A stretch of DNA of 64,000 nucleotides from Thalassobaculum_A sp040219215 (GTDB taxonomy: Bacteria; Pseudomonadota; Alphaproteobacteria; Thalassobaculales; Thalassobaculaceae): NCBI RefSeq assembly GCF_040219215.1, contig NZ_JAVJSX010000012.1, positions 124,001 to 188,000 of the forward strand, written 5' to 3'. This document shows positions 7,771 through 15,927 of the stretch, one piece after another. The notes beneath the pieces are model-generated. The model worked only from the letters and a program-made list of their open reading frames with translations. It had not been told where the DNA came from and made no database searches. A program made the position numbers and the translations under genes. How positions within the stretch are numbered: the first letter of the stretch is position 1; each line of letters begins with the position of its first letter.

Positions 7771-9198
7771 ATGGCCGACGCGACCCGAACCGACCGACCC
7801 GCGCTCTCCGGCGCCACCCGGTCTCGCCGCAAACCGGATGACGGTTCGGCGGCCAAGGGACAGGACGGCTTCAAACTCGACCGCTGGGTGAAACAGTTCT
7901 TGCCGAAGACGCTGTTCGGCCGCGCTCTGTTGATCATCGTCACCCCCCTGGTCCTGATGCAGGCCATCTCGGCCTACGTGTTCTATGACCGGCACTGGGA
8001 GATCATGACCCGGCGGCTGGTCCACAGCCTCGCCGGCGACATTGCGTTCCTGGTCGAGGAACTGCGTCCGCCGATCACCGAGGAGGCGGTAACCCGGCTG
8101 TCGGAACGGACGATACGGCATTTCGACTTCGAGCTGGCTTGGCGGCCGGGCGACATCCTGCCTAACCGGCAGCCGATCACCCTGTTCGACGACACCCGAG
8201 ACGCCATGCAGGAAGCGATGCGCTCGAAGGTGCGGCGGCCGTACGTGATGGACACCGACTCGATCGACCGGCGGATCGAGGTGCTGGTCCAACTTCCCGA
8301 CGGGGTGCTGCAGGTGCTGGCGCACAAGAAGCGGCTGTTCAGCTCGACCACCTACATCTTCCTGATCTGGATGGTCGGCTCCTCGCTGGTGCTGTTCGCC
8401 ATCGCCATCATCTTCATGCGCAACCAGATCCGTCCGATCCGCCGGCTTGCCGTAGCCGCCCGTGCGTTCGGCCTCGGCCGGGACGTCACCGGCTTCAAGC
8501 CGGAGGGTGCGACCGAGGTGCGGCAGGCCGCCAACTCGTTCCTGCAGATGAAGGACCGGATCAATCGGCAGCTTACCCAGCGCACCGAGATGCTGGCCGG
8601 GGTCAGTCACGACCTGCGCACGCCGCTGACCCGCATGAAACTGCAGCTGGCGATGCTGGAGCATGCCCAGGAGATCGACGACCTTCAGGCCGACGTCAGC
8701 GAGATGGAGAAGATGGTCGAGGGCTACCTCGCCTTTGTGCGGGGCGAGGGCACGGAGACGCCGGTTCCCAGCGATGTGGCGGAACTGGTCGCCGACATCG
8801 TTCAGTCGGAACGCCGGGACGGGCCACCGATCAGCTATGAGCGTCCGGACCCCGGCGAAGCCGCCCTGCCGGTGCGCCCGAACGCCCTGAAACGCGCGCT
8901 CGCCAACCTGATCCAGAACGCCAAGCGGTACGGCAAGCACATCACGGTGACGGTGGTCCGGACCGGCGAGCAGGTCGAGGTCCTGATCGACGACGACGGC
9001 CCGGGTATCCCCGACGACAAGCGGGCCCACGTCTTCCAGCCGTTCGTGCGCCTGGAGCCGTCGCGCAACCCGGCGACCGGCGGCACCGGCCTCGGCCTGA
9101 CCATTGCGCGCGACATCGTGCGCGGCCACGGCGGCGACCTGACCCTTGAAGAGTCGCCTGCGGGCGGCCTACGGGCAGTCGTCCGGCTGCCGATCTGA
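7771..9198 (+). CDS. EnvZ-like membrane sensor histidine kinase
   Basis: 475-residue inner-membrane kinase, cognate partner of the upstream regulator by position. A basic N-terminus precedes TM1 (about residues 51-71), a periplasmic sensor of about 120 residues and TM2 (about 190-212). A HAMP domain follows (RNQIRPIRRLAVAARAFGLG). H280 in AGVSHDLRTPLTRMK is the phosphorylated histidine, and N-, G1- and G2-boxes are present (NLIQNAKRYG, DDDGPGIPDD, GGTGLGLTIARDIV). The HDLRTPLTRMK form is typical of EnvZ. The stimulus is not readable from sequence. Confidence 0.93.
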   Translation: MADATRTDRPALSGATRSRRKPDDGSAAKGQDGFKLDRWVKQFLPKTLFGRALLIIVTPLVLMQAISAYVFYDRHWEIMTRRLVHSLAGDIAFLVEELRPPITEEAVTRLSERTIRHFDFELAWRPGDILPNRQPITLFDDTRDAMQEAMRSKVRRPYVMDTDSIDRRIEVLVQLPDGVLQVLAHKKRLFSSTTYIFLIWMVGSSLVLFAIAIIFMRNQIRPIRRLAVAARAFGLGRDVTGFKPEGATEVRQAANSFLQMKDRINRQLTQRTEMLAGVSHDLRTPLTRMKLQLAMLEHAQEIDDLQADVSEMEKMVEGYLAFVRGEGTETPVPSDVAELVADIVQSERRDGPPISYERPDPGEAALPVRPNALKRALANLIQNAKRYGKHITVTVVRTGEQVEVLIDDDGPGIPDDKRAHVFQPFVRLEPSRNPATGGTGLGLTIARDIVRGHGGDLTLEESPAGGLRAVVRLPI

Positions 9199-9295
9199 TC
9201 CCCGACAACTCCTGCGCGCAGAACCGGGCCGCACGGGCGTTAACGGTTTGTTGGCGAACAATCGCCTACACCGGCGCGACCAGAACGAGGCTAGC

Positions 9296-10828
9296 ATGCG
9301 CATCTCCATCCAACCGGCGCGCGAACGCGTATCCGGGATCCTTTCCGCCACCGCATTCAGCATCGTCGTGGCGTTCTCGATCGGCATCGGGCTAGCCAGC
9401 TACAAGTTGAGCGTCTACTGGTTCGAGACCAACAAGTTCGAGGAGCAGGTTACCGCGCTCAGGCTGGTCGACGCGTTTGTAGCCAACTACAGCGATCTGC
9501 GTGGTTCTCAACTGGACAGCGACGCGCCGGTTCCGGCGACCTTCAGGGCGCATTCCATCGAACGCTTCAACCGCTCCCGCCTCGGTGATTGGGCGTTGCG
9601 CCTCGACTGGCTGGGAATCCCCGGCCGAGAGATCCGGACGGCTCCACGGGATGCCGCGACCGCCGCAGCCATCCTGGAGGCAGTCCGTACCGGAAATCAC
9701 CAGCCGAGCAGCCAGTGGTGGATCACCGAGGGGAAACGAACGTTCCGCACGATCGCGCCGTCGGTAGCCAGTCAGCAGGCCTGTGTCGACTGTCACAACC
9801 AACAGCTCGACGGTCGCCAGCCCTGGCGCCTGAACGACATCATGGGAGCGTTCGTGATCGACGTCCCGGCGGAAGACTTCCTGACCAAGACCCGCGACCA
9901 GTCGATCCTGATCGGCATCCTGTTCTTTGTCATCGCCGGTTCGGTCGGTGCCGCGATCCTGCGCCTGCAACTGCTCAGACAGGAAACCGCTATCGCAGCG
10001 TTGACCGAGCGGGAACGCATGGCTGTCGAAGGCCAGAAAGCCGCCGAAGCCGCGAATCAGGCGAAATCGGAGTTCCTGGCGATGATGAGTCATGAACTTC
10101 GCACCCCCCTGAACGCCATCATCGGGTTCTCCGAGCTGATGGCGAGCGGTCTCCACGGTCCGCTCCCGCCGCGCCAGCACGGCTACGCCACGGACATTCA
10201 GCAGAGCGGCCGGCACCTCTTGAACGTGATCGGCAACATCCTCGACCTCGCCGAAGCGGAATCGAAGCAGGTCAACCTGTTCGACGTGGACGTCGAGTTG
10301 GAGGCCGTCCTCGAGCCGTGCTTGCGGCTGATCGCGCGCCAGGCATCGAAAGCACAGGTTCACGTGACGGCGATCCTGCCAAGCGGGGTGCGATTGCAGT
10401 GCGACGTCACCAAGCTGCGCCAGGCCGTGCTCAACCTGCTGTCGAACGCCGTCAAGTTCACCGATCCCGATGGCGATGTCCGGGTCAGCGCCTCGGTGCG
10501 GGGCGATGGGTGCCTGGACATCACGGTGGCCGACACCGGCATCGGCATCCGCCCCGAGGACCTGCCCCGGATACTGAAGCGGTTCGAGCAGGTCGAATCG
10601 CAGATGCAGCGCAGCCGCGAAGGGGCCGGCCTCGGGCTGCCGCTCGCCAAAGCGCTCACCGAGGCCCATGGCGGCGTACTGGAGATTGCCAGCGACTTCG
10701 GTCGCGGAACCACCGCCCGTATTGTGTTACCGGCCAAACGCGTGCTTGTGCGACCGGATCAACAACCTGACGAAGTGGCCCGTCCGGCCACGTTGCGCTG
10801 GGATCCAAACGCGGAATGTCTAGCCTGA
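9296..10828 (+). CDS. Orphan membrane histidine kinase with haem-binding Tll0287/DUF3365-like sensor domain
   Basis: 510 residues. TM1 is at about 13-36, then a periplasmic domain of about 165 residues ending with VASQQACVDCHNQQLDG, where C163-x-x-C166-H167 is a c-type haem attachment motif in the position used by DUF3365/Tll0287-like sensors. TM2 (about 205-225) is followed by a coiled linker, HisKA with H266 (MMSHELRTPLNAII), and HATPase boxes (NLLSNAVKFTD, DTGIGIRPEDL, GAGLGLPLAKAL). The start at 9296 is preferred because the frame upstream runs into the previous kinase. No response regulator is adjacent. It may sense redox state or a diatomic gas through haem (inference). Confidence 0.88.
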   Translation: MRISIQPARERVSGILSATAFSIVVAFSIGIGLASYKLSVYWFETNKFEEQVTALRLVDAFVANYSDLRGSQLDSDAPVPATFRAHSIERFNRSRLGDWALRLDWLGIPGREIRTAPRDAATAAAILEAVRTGNHQPSSQWWITEGKRTFRTIAPSVASQQACVDCHNQQLDGRQPWRLNDIMGAFVIDVPAEDFLTKTRDQSILIGILFFVIAGSVGAAILRLQLLRQETAIAALTERERMAVEGQKAAEAANQAKSEFLAMMSHELRTPLNAIIGFSELMASGLHGPLPPRQHGYATDIQQSGRHLLNVIGNILDLAEAESKQVNLFDVDVELEAVLEPCLRLIARQASKAQVHVTAILPSGVRLQCDVTKLRQAVLNLLSNAVKFTDPDGDVRVSASVRGDGCLDITVADTGIGIRPEDLPRILKRFEQVESQMQRSREGAGLGLPLAKALTEAHGGVLEIASDFGRGTTARIVLPAKRVLVRPDQQPDEVARPATLRWDPNAECLA

Positions 10829-10849
10829 TGACGTGGGAACGGCCGACGC

Positions 10850-11203
10850 CTAGTGCAGGCGGCCGCCGTTCGGTACGGGATGGGTCGGCTGGATCAGAAC
10901 GACATTGCCATCCGCGTCGGGAAACCCGAGGACAAGGATCTCGCTCATGAAAGGGCCGATCTGACGAGGCGGGAAATTCACCACCGCCGCCACCTGCCGC
11001 CCGATCAAGACCTCCGGCGTGTAGAGCTGGGTGATCTGGGCCGAGGACTTGCGGATCCCGATCACAGGTCCGAAATCCACCCAGAGCTTGAAGGCCGGTT
11101 TGCGCGCCTCCGGAAACGGCTGGACGTCCGTCACAGTGCCAACCCGGATGTCGACCTTGAGAAAGTCGCCAAATCCGATGGTTTCAGTCGCGTCGCCTGC
11201 CAT
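10850..11203 (-). CDS. csaA: CsaA-like tRNA-binding-domain chaperone
   Basis: 117 residues, the normal CsaA length, consisting of one OB-fold tRNA-binding domain: FLKVDIRVGTVTDVQPFPEARKPA, KSSAQITQLYTPEVLIGRQV, VNFPPRQIGPFMSEILVLGF. Known members bind tRNA-like ligands and unfolded or exported proteins. GGAGACGGACA directly precedes the ATG at 11203, so the longer upstream frame is not used. It stands alone, convergent with the haem-sensor kinase. Confidence 0.9.
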   Translation of the reverse strand: MAGDATETIGFGDFLKVDIRVGTVTDVQPFPEARKPAFKLWVDFGPVIGIRKSSAQITQLYTPEVLIGRQVAAVVNFPPRQIGPFMSEILVLGFPDADGNVVLIQPTHPVPNGGRLH

Positions 11204-11302
11204 TGTCCGTCTCCTGACTCGCCCGCCTGCCCAACTCGCGTGGCCGGGTAGCATGCTGTCTTCGTCAATGGCAAGGCACGGAACCACGTGGCCCGAAATG
11301 CC

Positions 11303-11336
11303 GAGAGGCCGTCCCGGTTGTCCGGCACGGCCTCTC
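11303..11336 (-). terminator. Hairpin downstream of the phasin gene
   Basis: Arms GAGAGGCCGT (11303-11312) and ACGGCCTCTC (11327-11336) form a perfect 10-bp stem with a 14-base loop, 37 bases past the phasin stop. There is no clear U-tract on the minus strand, so it may be a processing or stability element rather than a simple intrinsic terminator. Confidence 0.5.
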
Positions 11337-11373
11337 AACACACACGCCTCGGGAGGGGCGTTGGATCGCGGTC

Positions 11374-11805
11374 TTACTTCTTGGCCTTCTCGGTCAACGC
11401 GCGGATCTCGTCGAGGGACTCGGCGACCCGCTTGTTGATCACGTCGAAGGCTTCGCCGTTCGACTTCGCGACCATCTCGGACAGTTCCTTCATGTTCGCG
11501 ATCGCCTTCTCGAAGGCGGTCTTCGTCAGCTCGGTGCCCTTGGCGGCCTTCGCCTCCGGGGCGCCGTTGCTCATGAACGACTGCATGTTCTTCTGAAGCT
11601 CTTCCACCGTCTGGCGCATGATGTCCGCCTGGCGCTTGGCGATCGCCTGCATGCCTTCGACGGCCAGCTGGTTGGCGCTGGTCAGAGCTTCGATGTTCTT
11701 CTTCTGGGCGGCGACGACGGCGTCGACGTCCACATTCGGAATCTTGAACTCACCCATCATCTTCTGGACGTCCATGTCCATGAAGGGGTTCTTGAACTCG
11801 GTCAT
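11374..11805 (-). CDS. phaP: Phasin family protein (PHA granule-associated)
   Basis: 143 residues, almost all helical and rich in K, E, A and M. The phasin core is visible in AAQKKNIEALTSANQLAVEGMQAIAKRQADIMRQTVEEL, followed by a second amphipathic helix ending in lysines. Phasins coat polyhydroxyalkanoate granules. The start at 11805 has GGAGATCATC just before it. No phaC or phaR gene lies in the window. A TGC-N3-GCA element about 112-131 bases upstream resembles PhaR operators. Confidence 0.88.
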   Translation of the reverse strand: MTEFKNPFMDMDVQKMMGEFKIPNVDVDAVVAAQKKNIEALTSANQLAVEGMQAIAKRQADIMRQTVEELQKNMQSFMSNGAPEAKAAKGTELTKTAFEKAIANMKELSEMVAKSNGEAFDVINKRVAESLDEIRALTEKAKK

Positions 11806-11916
11806 GATGATCTCCTGTTGCCCGGCTTGAACGCTTCGTCCCGCAGTGGCGGCGCGATGCTGCACCGCACAATTACGAAGCATAGATGCTGTCGGACCGG
11901 ACTGGTGTCAATGGAT

Positions 11917-11936
11917 TTTTGTGCAGTGCAGCAAAA
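11917..11936. promoter_or_regulatory. Candidate PhaR-type site upstream of phaP
   Basis: The 20-base element begins TTTTG and ends CAAAA and encloses GTGCagtGCAG, which differs by one base from the CTGC-N3-GCAG motif described for PhaR repressors of phasin genes. A TTGACA (minus strand, 11906-11911) lies immediately beside it. Function is inferred from resemblance and position only. Confidence 0.4.
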
Positions 11937-11968
11937 TTTTTCACAGCACCCATACCGCCAGGATTAGG

Positions 11969-12823
11969 TCAGTTCGCCAGGGTCGCCCGTCCGGCACCCA
12001 CCGCGGCGCGCGCCGCCTCCGACTCCTTCAGCAGACCGACAATCCCGCCAAGCGCGGCATCGGCGATCGGGGCCGCAACGGCACCCCAGCTGTGGTCCAG
12101 AGATCCGCCGGGCACCACGTTGGCCTGATCCACCACGCCGATCTGCTTGCCGTGCGCATCGAGCACGATCCATGAGATCACCACCCGGTCGTTGCCGGTG
12201 TTGAGCCGGGTGATCGAGACATCGCCCTGCACCACGTGGCCGTTCTCGGCAACATCGGTGGTCAGTTGCACTGGCGCTCGGCCCAGGGCCAACTCCAGTG
12301 CGCGCCGCAGCAGGTCGTTGCCGTCACCAGGGGCGCCGTCGACCGGATAGACCGCGACCTTCGGAACGCTGGCCACCACGACCGGCTGCTCCGGCCGCAA
12401 CCATGCGGCAATTCCGGCGGTCGACTGCGCCAACTGCTCATCGGACGCGACGATGTCTGTGCGCTCGCCAATCACCGTTCCGTCCGAGCGCGCCAACGTC
12501 CAGGCGATCTCCATGCGGCCGTCCGGCAGTCGACGGCCGGCGCCCGACAGAAACAGGCTCGCACGGTTGCTGATCCTCACATTGGCGGCCACATCCTGCT
12601 TCTGCAGCGCCTCGGCCGCCAGATCGGCGATCAACTCCCCGGTCTCCGGCGGTACGCCTTCCACCGGCAGCACCACCACCCCCTCGGTGGTCGGCGCGAT
12701 CAGGAATGGCGCCTTTGCGAGATTCGCCTCGTCCTTGGAGAAGGGCTGCGGGACCTGCCCGCAGGCTGCCATCAGCAGCAAGCTGCCCAGGCCGACGACA
12801 GATCCGATCACATGACCCAGCAT
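11969..12823 (-). CDS. Predicted lipoprotein of unknown function
   Basis: 284 residues. The N-terminus MLGHVIGSVVGLGSLLLMAAC carries a lipobox (LMAAC) with the cysteine at residue 21, so it should be lipidated and held in a membrane facing the periplasm. The mature part is a soluble alpha/beta-looking protein with paired regions APTTEGVVVLPVEGVPP... and ASVPKVAVYPVDGAPGDG..., which suggests an internal duplication. I do not recognise a family. A 22-codon hydrophobic frame overlaps its start. Confidence 0.75.
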   Translation of the reverse strand: MLGHVIGSVVGLGSLLLMAACGQVPQPFSKDEANLAKAPFLIAPTTEGVVVLPVEGVPPETGELIADLAAEALQKQDVAANVRISNRASLFLSGAGRRLPDGRMEIAWTLARSDGTVIGERTDIVASDEQLAQSTAGIAAWLRPEQPVVVASVPKVAVYPVDGAPGDGNDLLRRALELALGRAPVQLTTDVAENGHVVQGDVSITRLNTGNDRVVISWIVLDAHGKQIGVVDQANVVPGGSLDHSWGAVAAPIADAALGGIVGLLKESEAARAAVGAGRATLAN

Positions 12824-12876
12824 CCGACCATCAACCCGAGAAACAGCATGGCGAGAAAGATCAGCAGGTGCGGCAT
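12808..12876 (-). CDS. Possible 22-residue hydrophobic micro-ORF overlapping the lipoprotein start
   Basis: The frame reads MPHLLIFLAMLFLGLMVGCW then VM and stop: one hydrophobic helix. It begins 24 bases after the stop of the upstream M24 gene on the same strand and overlaps the first 16 bases of the lipoprotein gene in another frame. It could be a membrane micropeptide or a leader whose translation couples to the lipoprotein. There is no obvious ribosome-binding site, so it may be chance. Confidence 0.3.
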   Translation of the reverse strand: MPHLLIFLAMLFLGLMVGCWVM

Positions 12877-12900
12877 GACCGGGATATGCCCGTAGCCGCG

Positions 12901-14052
12901 CTACTTTGCAACGAGCTCCAACGGCATCGACGAAAGCCGCTCCGGCGCACCATTCGTAACGATGACGGTTTCACCCAGGCTCATGGCCAGATTTGCGTCG
13001 CTGTCCATCAGGATCATGTGCAGGAAGAACACCATGCCCGGTGCCGCCGGTTCCGGATTGCCGTGGTAGAACATCGGGTAGTCCATCCACATCGGCGCGA
13101 ACACGGCGCCCAGCGAATAGCCGCAGGCGTTCAGCCGGGCATCGCGGAATCCGTGCGCGTCCATCACCCGGGCGTGGGCGTCGAACACCTCGCCGATCGG
13201 TCTCCCCGGACGCAGCGCCGCCTTGCACGCCTCCAGCGCTTCCGCGCAGGCGTCGAACATGCGCCGCTGGCGATCCGGCACCGGCCCGATCGGGATCGTG
13301 CGCATCAGGCAGGCGTGGTAGTGCCGGTATGCCCCGGCAAACTCCAATGTCAGTTGATCCGCACTATCCAGGACACGCCGGCCGGAGAAATACCGGCACA
13401 GCAGGGCGTCCGGACCGGAACCGATAATGAACTCGTTGCCGGGGTAGTCGCCGCCGCCGGCAAACACCGCTCCCTGCATGGCCGCCAGGATCGCCCCCTC
13501 ATCGGCGCCCGGCCCGGTCAGCCGGTGCGCCTCGCGCAGCGCGTCGTCGGCCAGTTCCGCCGCGCGCCGCACATAGACCAGCTCGGCCGGCGATTTCACC
13601 ATCCGCAGCCGGGACACCAGCTCGGAGGCGTCGACCAGCGTGGCGAACCCATCCATCGCAGCATCCAGCCGTTTGCCGTTGCGGGCGTTCAGGCCGTAGC
13701 TGTCGTACTCCACGCCGAAGCGTCTGCCGCCCGCCGCCTTCTCGTCCAGCAGGGCGCGCAAGTCATCGGCCGGCGACGCGCCGTCGCGGTCGACCCAGAT
13801 CCGGATGTCCTCGATCAGGCTGGTATTACGGGCCTGCCGCAGGTCCGGCGCCCGGGTCAGCAGCGCCAGCGTGCCGTCGGCGCCGAGATACAGGCACTGG
13901 AAGTAGCAGAACCCAAATGTGTCATAGCCGGTGAGCCAGAACATGCTCTCCTGCTTGAACATCAGCAGCCCGTCGAACCCGGCCTCCGCCATGGCCGCCA
14001 GGGTCTGCGCACGCCGCCGGTCAAACTCGGTGCGTTCGAAATGCAGGGCCAT
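12901..14052 (-). CDS. M24 (pita-bread fold) family protein, creatinase/ectoine-hydrolase-like
   Basis: 383 residues: an N-terminal creatinase-N domain (FERTEFDRRRAQTLAAM... WLTGYDTFG) and a C-terminal pita-bread domain from about 165. The segment that in metal peptidases reads D-x-G with a second aspartate is LTLEFAGAYRHYHACLMRT here, and the later glutamate region is GMVFFLHMILM, so several metal-ligand positions appear substituted. That pattern is seen in metal-free creatinase-like hydrolases, so aminopeptidase activity should not be assumed. The start at 14052 overlaps neither neighbour; pgeF ends two bases upstream. Confidence 0.82.
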   Translation of the reverse strand: MALHFERTEFDRRRAQTLAAMAEAGFDGLLMFKQESMFWLTGYDTFGFCYFQCLYLGADGTLALLTRAPDLRQARNTSLIEDIRIWVDRDGASPADDLRALLDEKAAGGRRFGVEYDSYGLNARNGKRLDAAMDGFATLVDASELVSRLRMVKSPAELVYVRRAAELADDALREAHRLTGPGADEGAILAAMQGAVFAGGGDYPGNEFIIGSGPDALLCRYFSGRRVLDSADQLTLEFAGAYRHYHACLMRTIPIGPVPDRQRRMFDACAEALEACKAALRPGRPIGEVFDAHARVMDAHGFRDARLNACGYSLGAVFAPMWMDYPMFYHGNPEPAAPGMVFFLHMILMDSDANLAMSLGETVIVTNGAPERLSSMPLELVAK

Positions 14053-14054
14053 GC

Positions 14055-14819
14055 TCAGGCTCCCAGGGTTATCGCCGCGAGTTGCCGACCGTAGTCCGGA
14101 TGGCCGCGGTGGCACGAACGGCGATAGCTGAAGAAGTTGGCCTCGTCCTGGCAGGTGTCGCTGTCGAGCCGATAGACCTCGGCAAGGCCGAGAGCCGTCA
14201 GGCGCAGTGCCAGATACCCGGACAGGTCGAACAGAAAATGCCCCTCGCGTTCGGCCTGCTCGAAGAACCGGGCGTTCTCGCGGTCCTGCTCCAGGAACGG
14301 TTCGGGGAACTCCGGCCCGACTTCATAGGATCGCAGCGCGATGCACGGGCCGATCGCCGCCCGGATGCCGTCCGGCCGCGCGCCCAGTTCGATCATTGCG
14401 TCAACCGTCGCCTCGCACACCCCGGTGACGGCACCGCGCCAGCCGGCGTGGCAGGCGCCGATCACCCCGTCGTCGGGCGCGGAGAACAGCACCGGCGCAC
14501 AATCCGCCGCCAGCACGCCGAGCGCGACGTTGGGGGTCATGGTCACGAGCCCGTCGGCCTCGCGCCGGTCTTCGGGATCGCTGGTCTCGTCGACCACGAC
14601 GACTTTGGCCGAATGGACCTGATGGTTGGTGAAAAGCGCCGACGCCGGCAGGTCGAGCGCAGCCATCGCACGAGCCCGGTTGGCGTTCACGTCGGCCAGC
14701 GAATCCCCGCTTCCACGGCCGCAGTTCAGCGAGGTGTAGATGCCGCCGCTGACCCCGCCACGCCGCGTGAAGAACGCGTGGCGGACCCTGCCTTCGTCGA
14801 AGCCGTCGATCTGGATCAC
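14055..14819 (-). CDS. pgeF: Multicopper-type laccase-fold purine nucleoside phosphorylase / YfiH family
   Basis: 254 residues. HAFFTRRGGVSGGIYTSLN, HQVHSAKV, ADCAPVLF and GACHAGWRG are the diagnostic motifs, with the zinc-binding His/Cys/His set in the last two and HQVHS. Members act on purine nucleosides and have been linked to correction of peptidoglycan errors. It is followed by the M24 gene (2-base gap) and preceded by midA (25-base gap), so it belongs to the lgt-midA-pgeF transcript. Confidence 0.93.
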   Translation of the reverse strand: MIQIDGFDEGRVRHAFFTRRGGVSGGIYTSLNCGRGSGDSLADVNANRARAMAALDLPASALFTNHQVHSAKVVVVDETSDPEDRREADGLVTMTPNVALGVLAADCAPVLFSAPDDGVIGACHAGWRGAVTGVCEATVDAMIELGARPDGIRAAIGPCIALRSYEVGPEFPEPFLEQDRENARFFEQAEREGHFLFDLSGYLALRLTALGLAEVYRLDSDTCQDEANFFSYRRSCHRGHPDYGRQLAAITLGA

Positions 14820-14844
14820 CGCCTTGGTGCCCTCTCGTTGCTGA

Positions 14845-15927
14845 TCACTCGAATCCCGGGGGTGGAGGCGCGTCGGCGCGGGTCCAGGCCACCGCTTTGA
14901 ACAAGGTGCCCATTTCGTCCGGGTGGATCAAGCGAGCGCACGCACCTCGGACGGCCGCGCCCTGTTCCGTCGTCGCGGCCCGGCACAGCGCTTCGGCCCG
15001 CGCCTCGATGCCGAGCCGCTGCAGGAAATCACCCTGTCCGACCGGCCCGTGCTGGACAGCACCCGCTTCGGTGACCGCTCGGCCCAACGCGCCGAAGTCC
15101 ACATGCGCGGTCAGGTCTGCGTCCCCCAGCGTGGCCAGGATGTCGGCCGGCCGGTGCCGCCGCACCGCCTGCAGGGTGTCGCCGACTGCGCTTACCCCGT
15201 GACCGTAGTCGATCGCCAGCACCGCGCCACCGAACCGGTTCAGCCGATCGGCCAAGGTCCGGGCGATCGACAGGCCGGCCGGGCAGACCTCCGCCAGCGC
15301 ACCATCCGGCGCGCGCTCCCGCAGCCGGGGGTCGAGCAGGCCGGCATGCGGGGACGCGCCAGGCGCCAGTGTCCAGACGAACTCCTCGGCATCGGCTGCG
15401 ACCGCCATCCGCCGTTCCCGCCAGTTGCGGCCATCGCGGACCAGTTGCACGATCGGCAGCGCGTCGAAGAACTCGTTGGCGATCACGATCGCCGGCTGAT
15501 CCGGCAAGGAGTCGAGCCCGTCATGCCAGCGTGGCCGGGCTCCCTGCAGCCGCGTGGCCTGATGCCGACGCAGCGCCGGACTCGCCTCGACCAGATGTAC
15601 CGAAGTTGCCGCCCGGAAGGCCGGCACCCCCGCTGATGCGCGCAGGGCGTCGGCCATCAACGTGCCGCGTCCGGGTCCGAGTTCGACCAGCGCCACCGGG
15701 TCCGGCGCCCCCATGCCCTGCCAGACCACCGCAGCCCACAGCCCGATCAGCTCGCCGAACATCTGGCTGATCTCTGGCGCGGTCACGAAATCCCCGGCGG
15801 CTCCGAACGGGTCGCGGGTGGTGTAGTAACCAAGCTCTGGGTGGACCAGCGCCGCCGCCATCACGTCGGCCACCGACAGCGGGCCCTCGGCGTGGATCCG
15901 CCGCCGCAGGTGGTCCGCAACGCTCAT
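14845..15927 (-). CDS. SAM-dependent methyltransferase, MidA/NDUFAF7 family
   Basis: 360 residues. DPFGAAGDFVTAPEISQMFGELIGLW is the family hallmark and VALVELGPGRGTLMADALR the SAM-binding glycine loop, with VIANEFFDALPIVQLV following. The mitochondrial homologue methylates an arginine of complex I subunit NDUFS2; the bacterial target is less certain. The gene overlaps the end of lgt by four bases (ATGA type), so translation is probably coupled. Confidence 0.92.
   Translation of the reverse strand: MSVADHLRRRIHAEGPLSVADVMAAALVHPELGYYTTRDPFGAAGDFVTAPEISQMFGELIGLWAAVVWQGMGAPDPVALVELGPGRGTLMADALRASAGVPAFRAATSVHLVEASPALRRHQATRLQGARPRWHDGLDSLPDQPAIVIANEFFDALPIVQLVRDGRNWRERRMAVAADAEEFVWTLAPGASPHAGLLDPRLRERAPDGALAEVCPAGLSIARTLADRLNRFGGAVLAIDYGHGVSAVGDTLQAVRRHRPADILATLGDADLTAHVDFGALGRAVTEAGAVQHGPVGQGDFLQRLGIEARAEALCRAATTEQGAAVRGACARLIHPDEMGTLFKAVAWTRADAPPPPGFE

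Noticed and set aside
7732..9129. Long minus-strand frame opposite the EnvZ-like kinase
   Set aside because: It mirrors the kinase codon pattern and has no recognisable domain; the kinase has all boxes in the plus frame.
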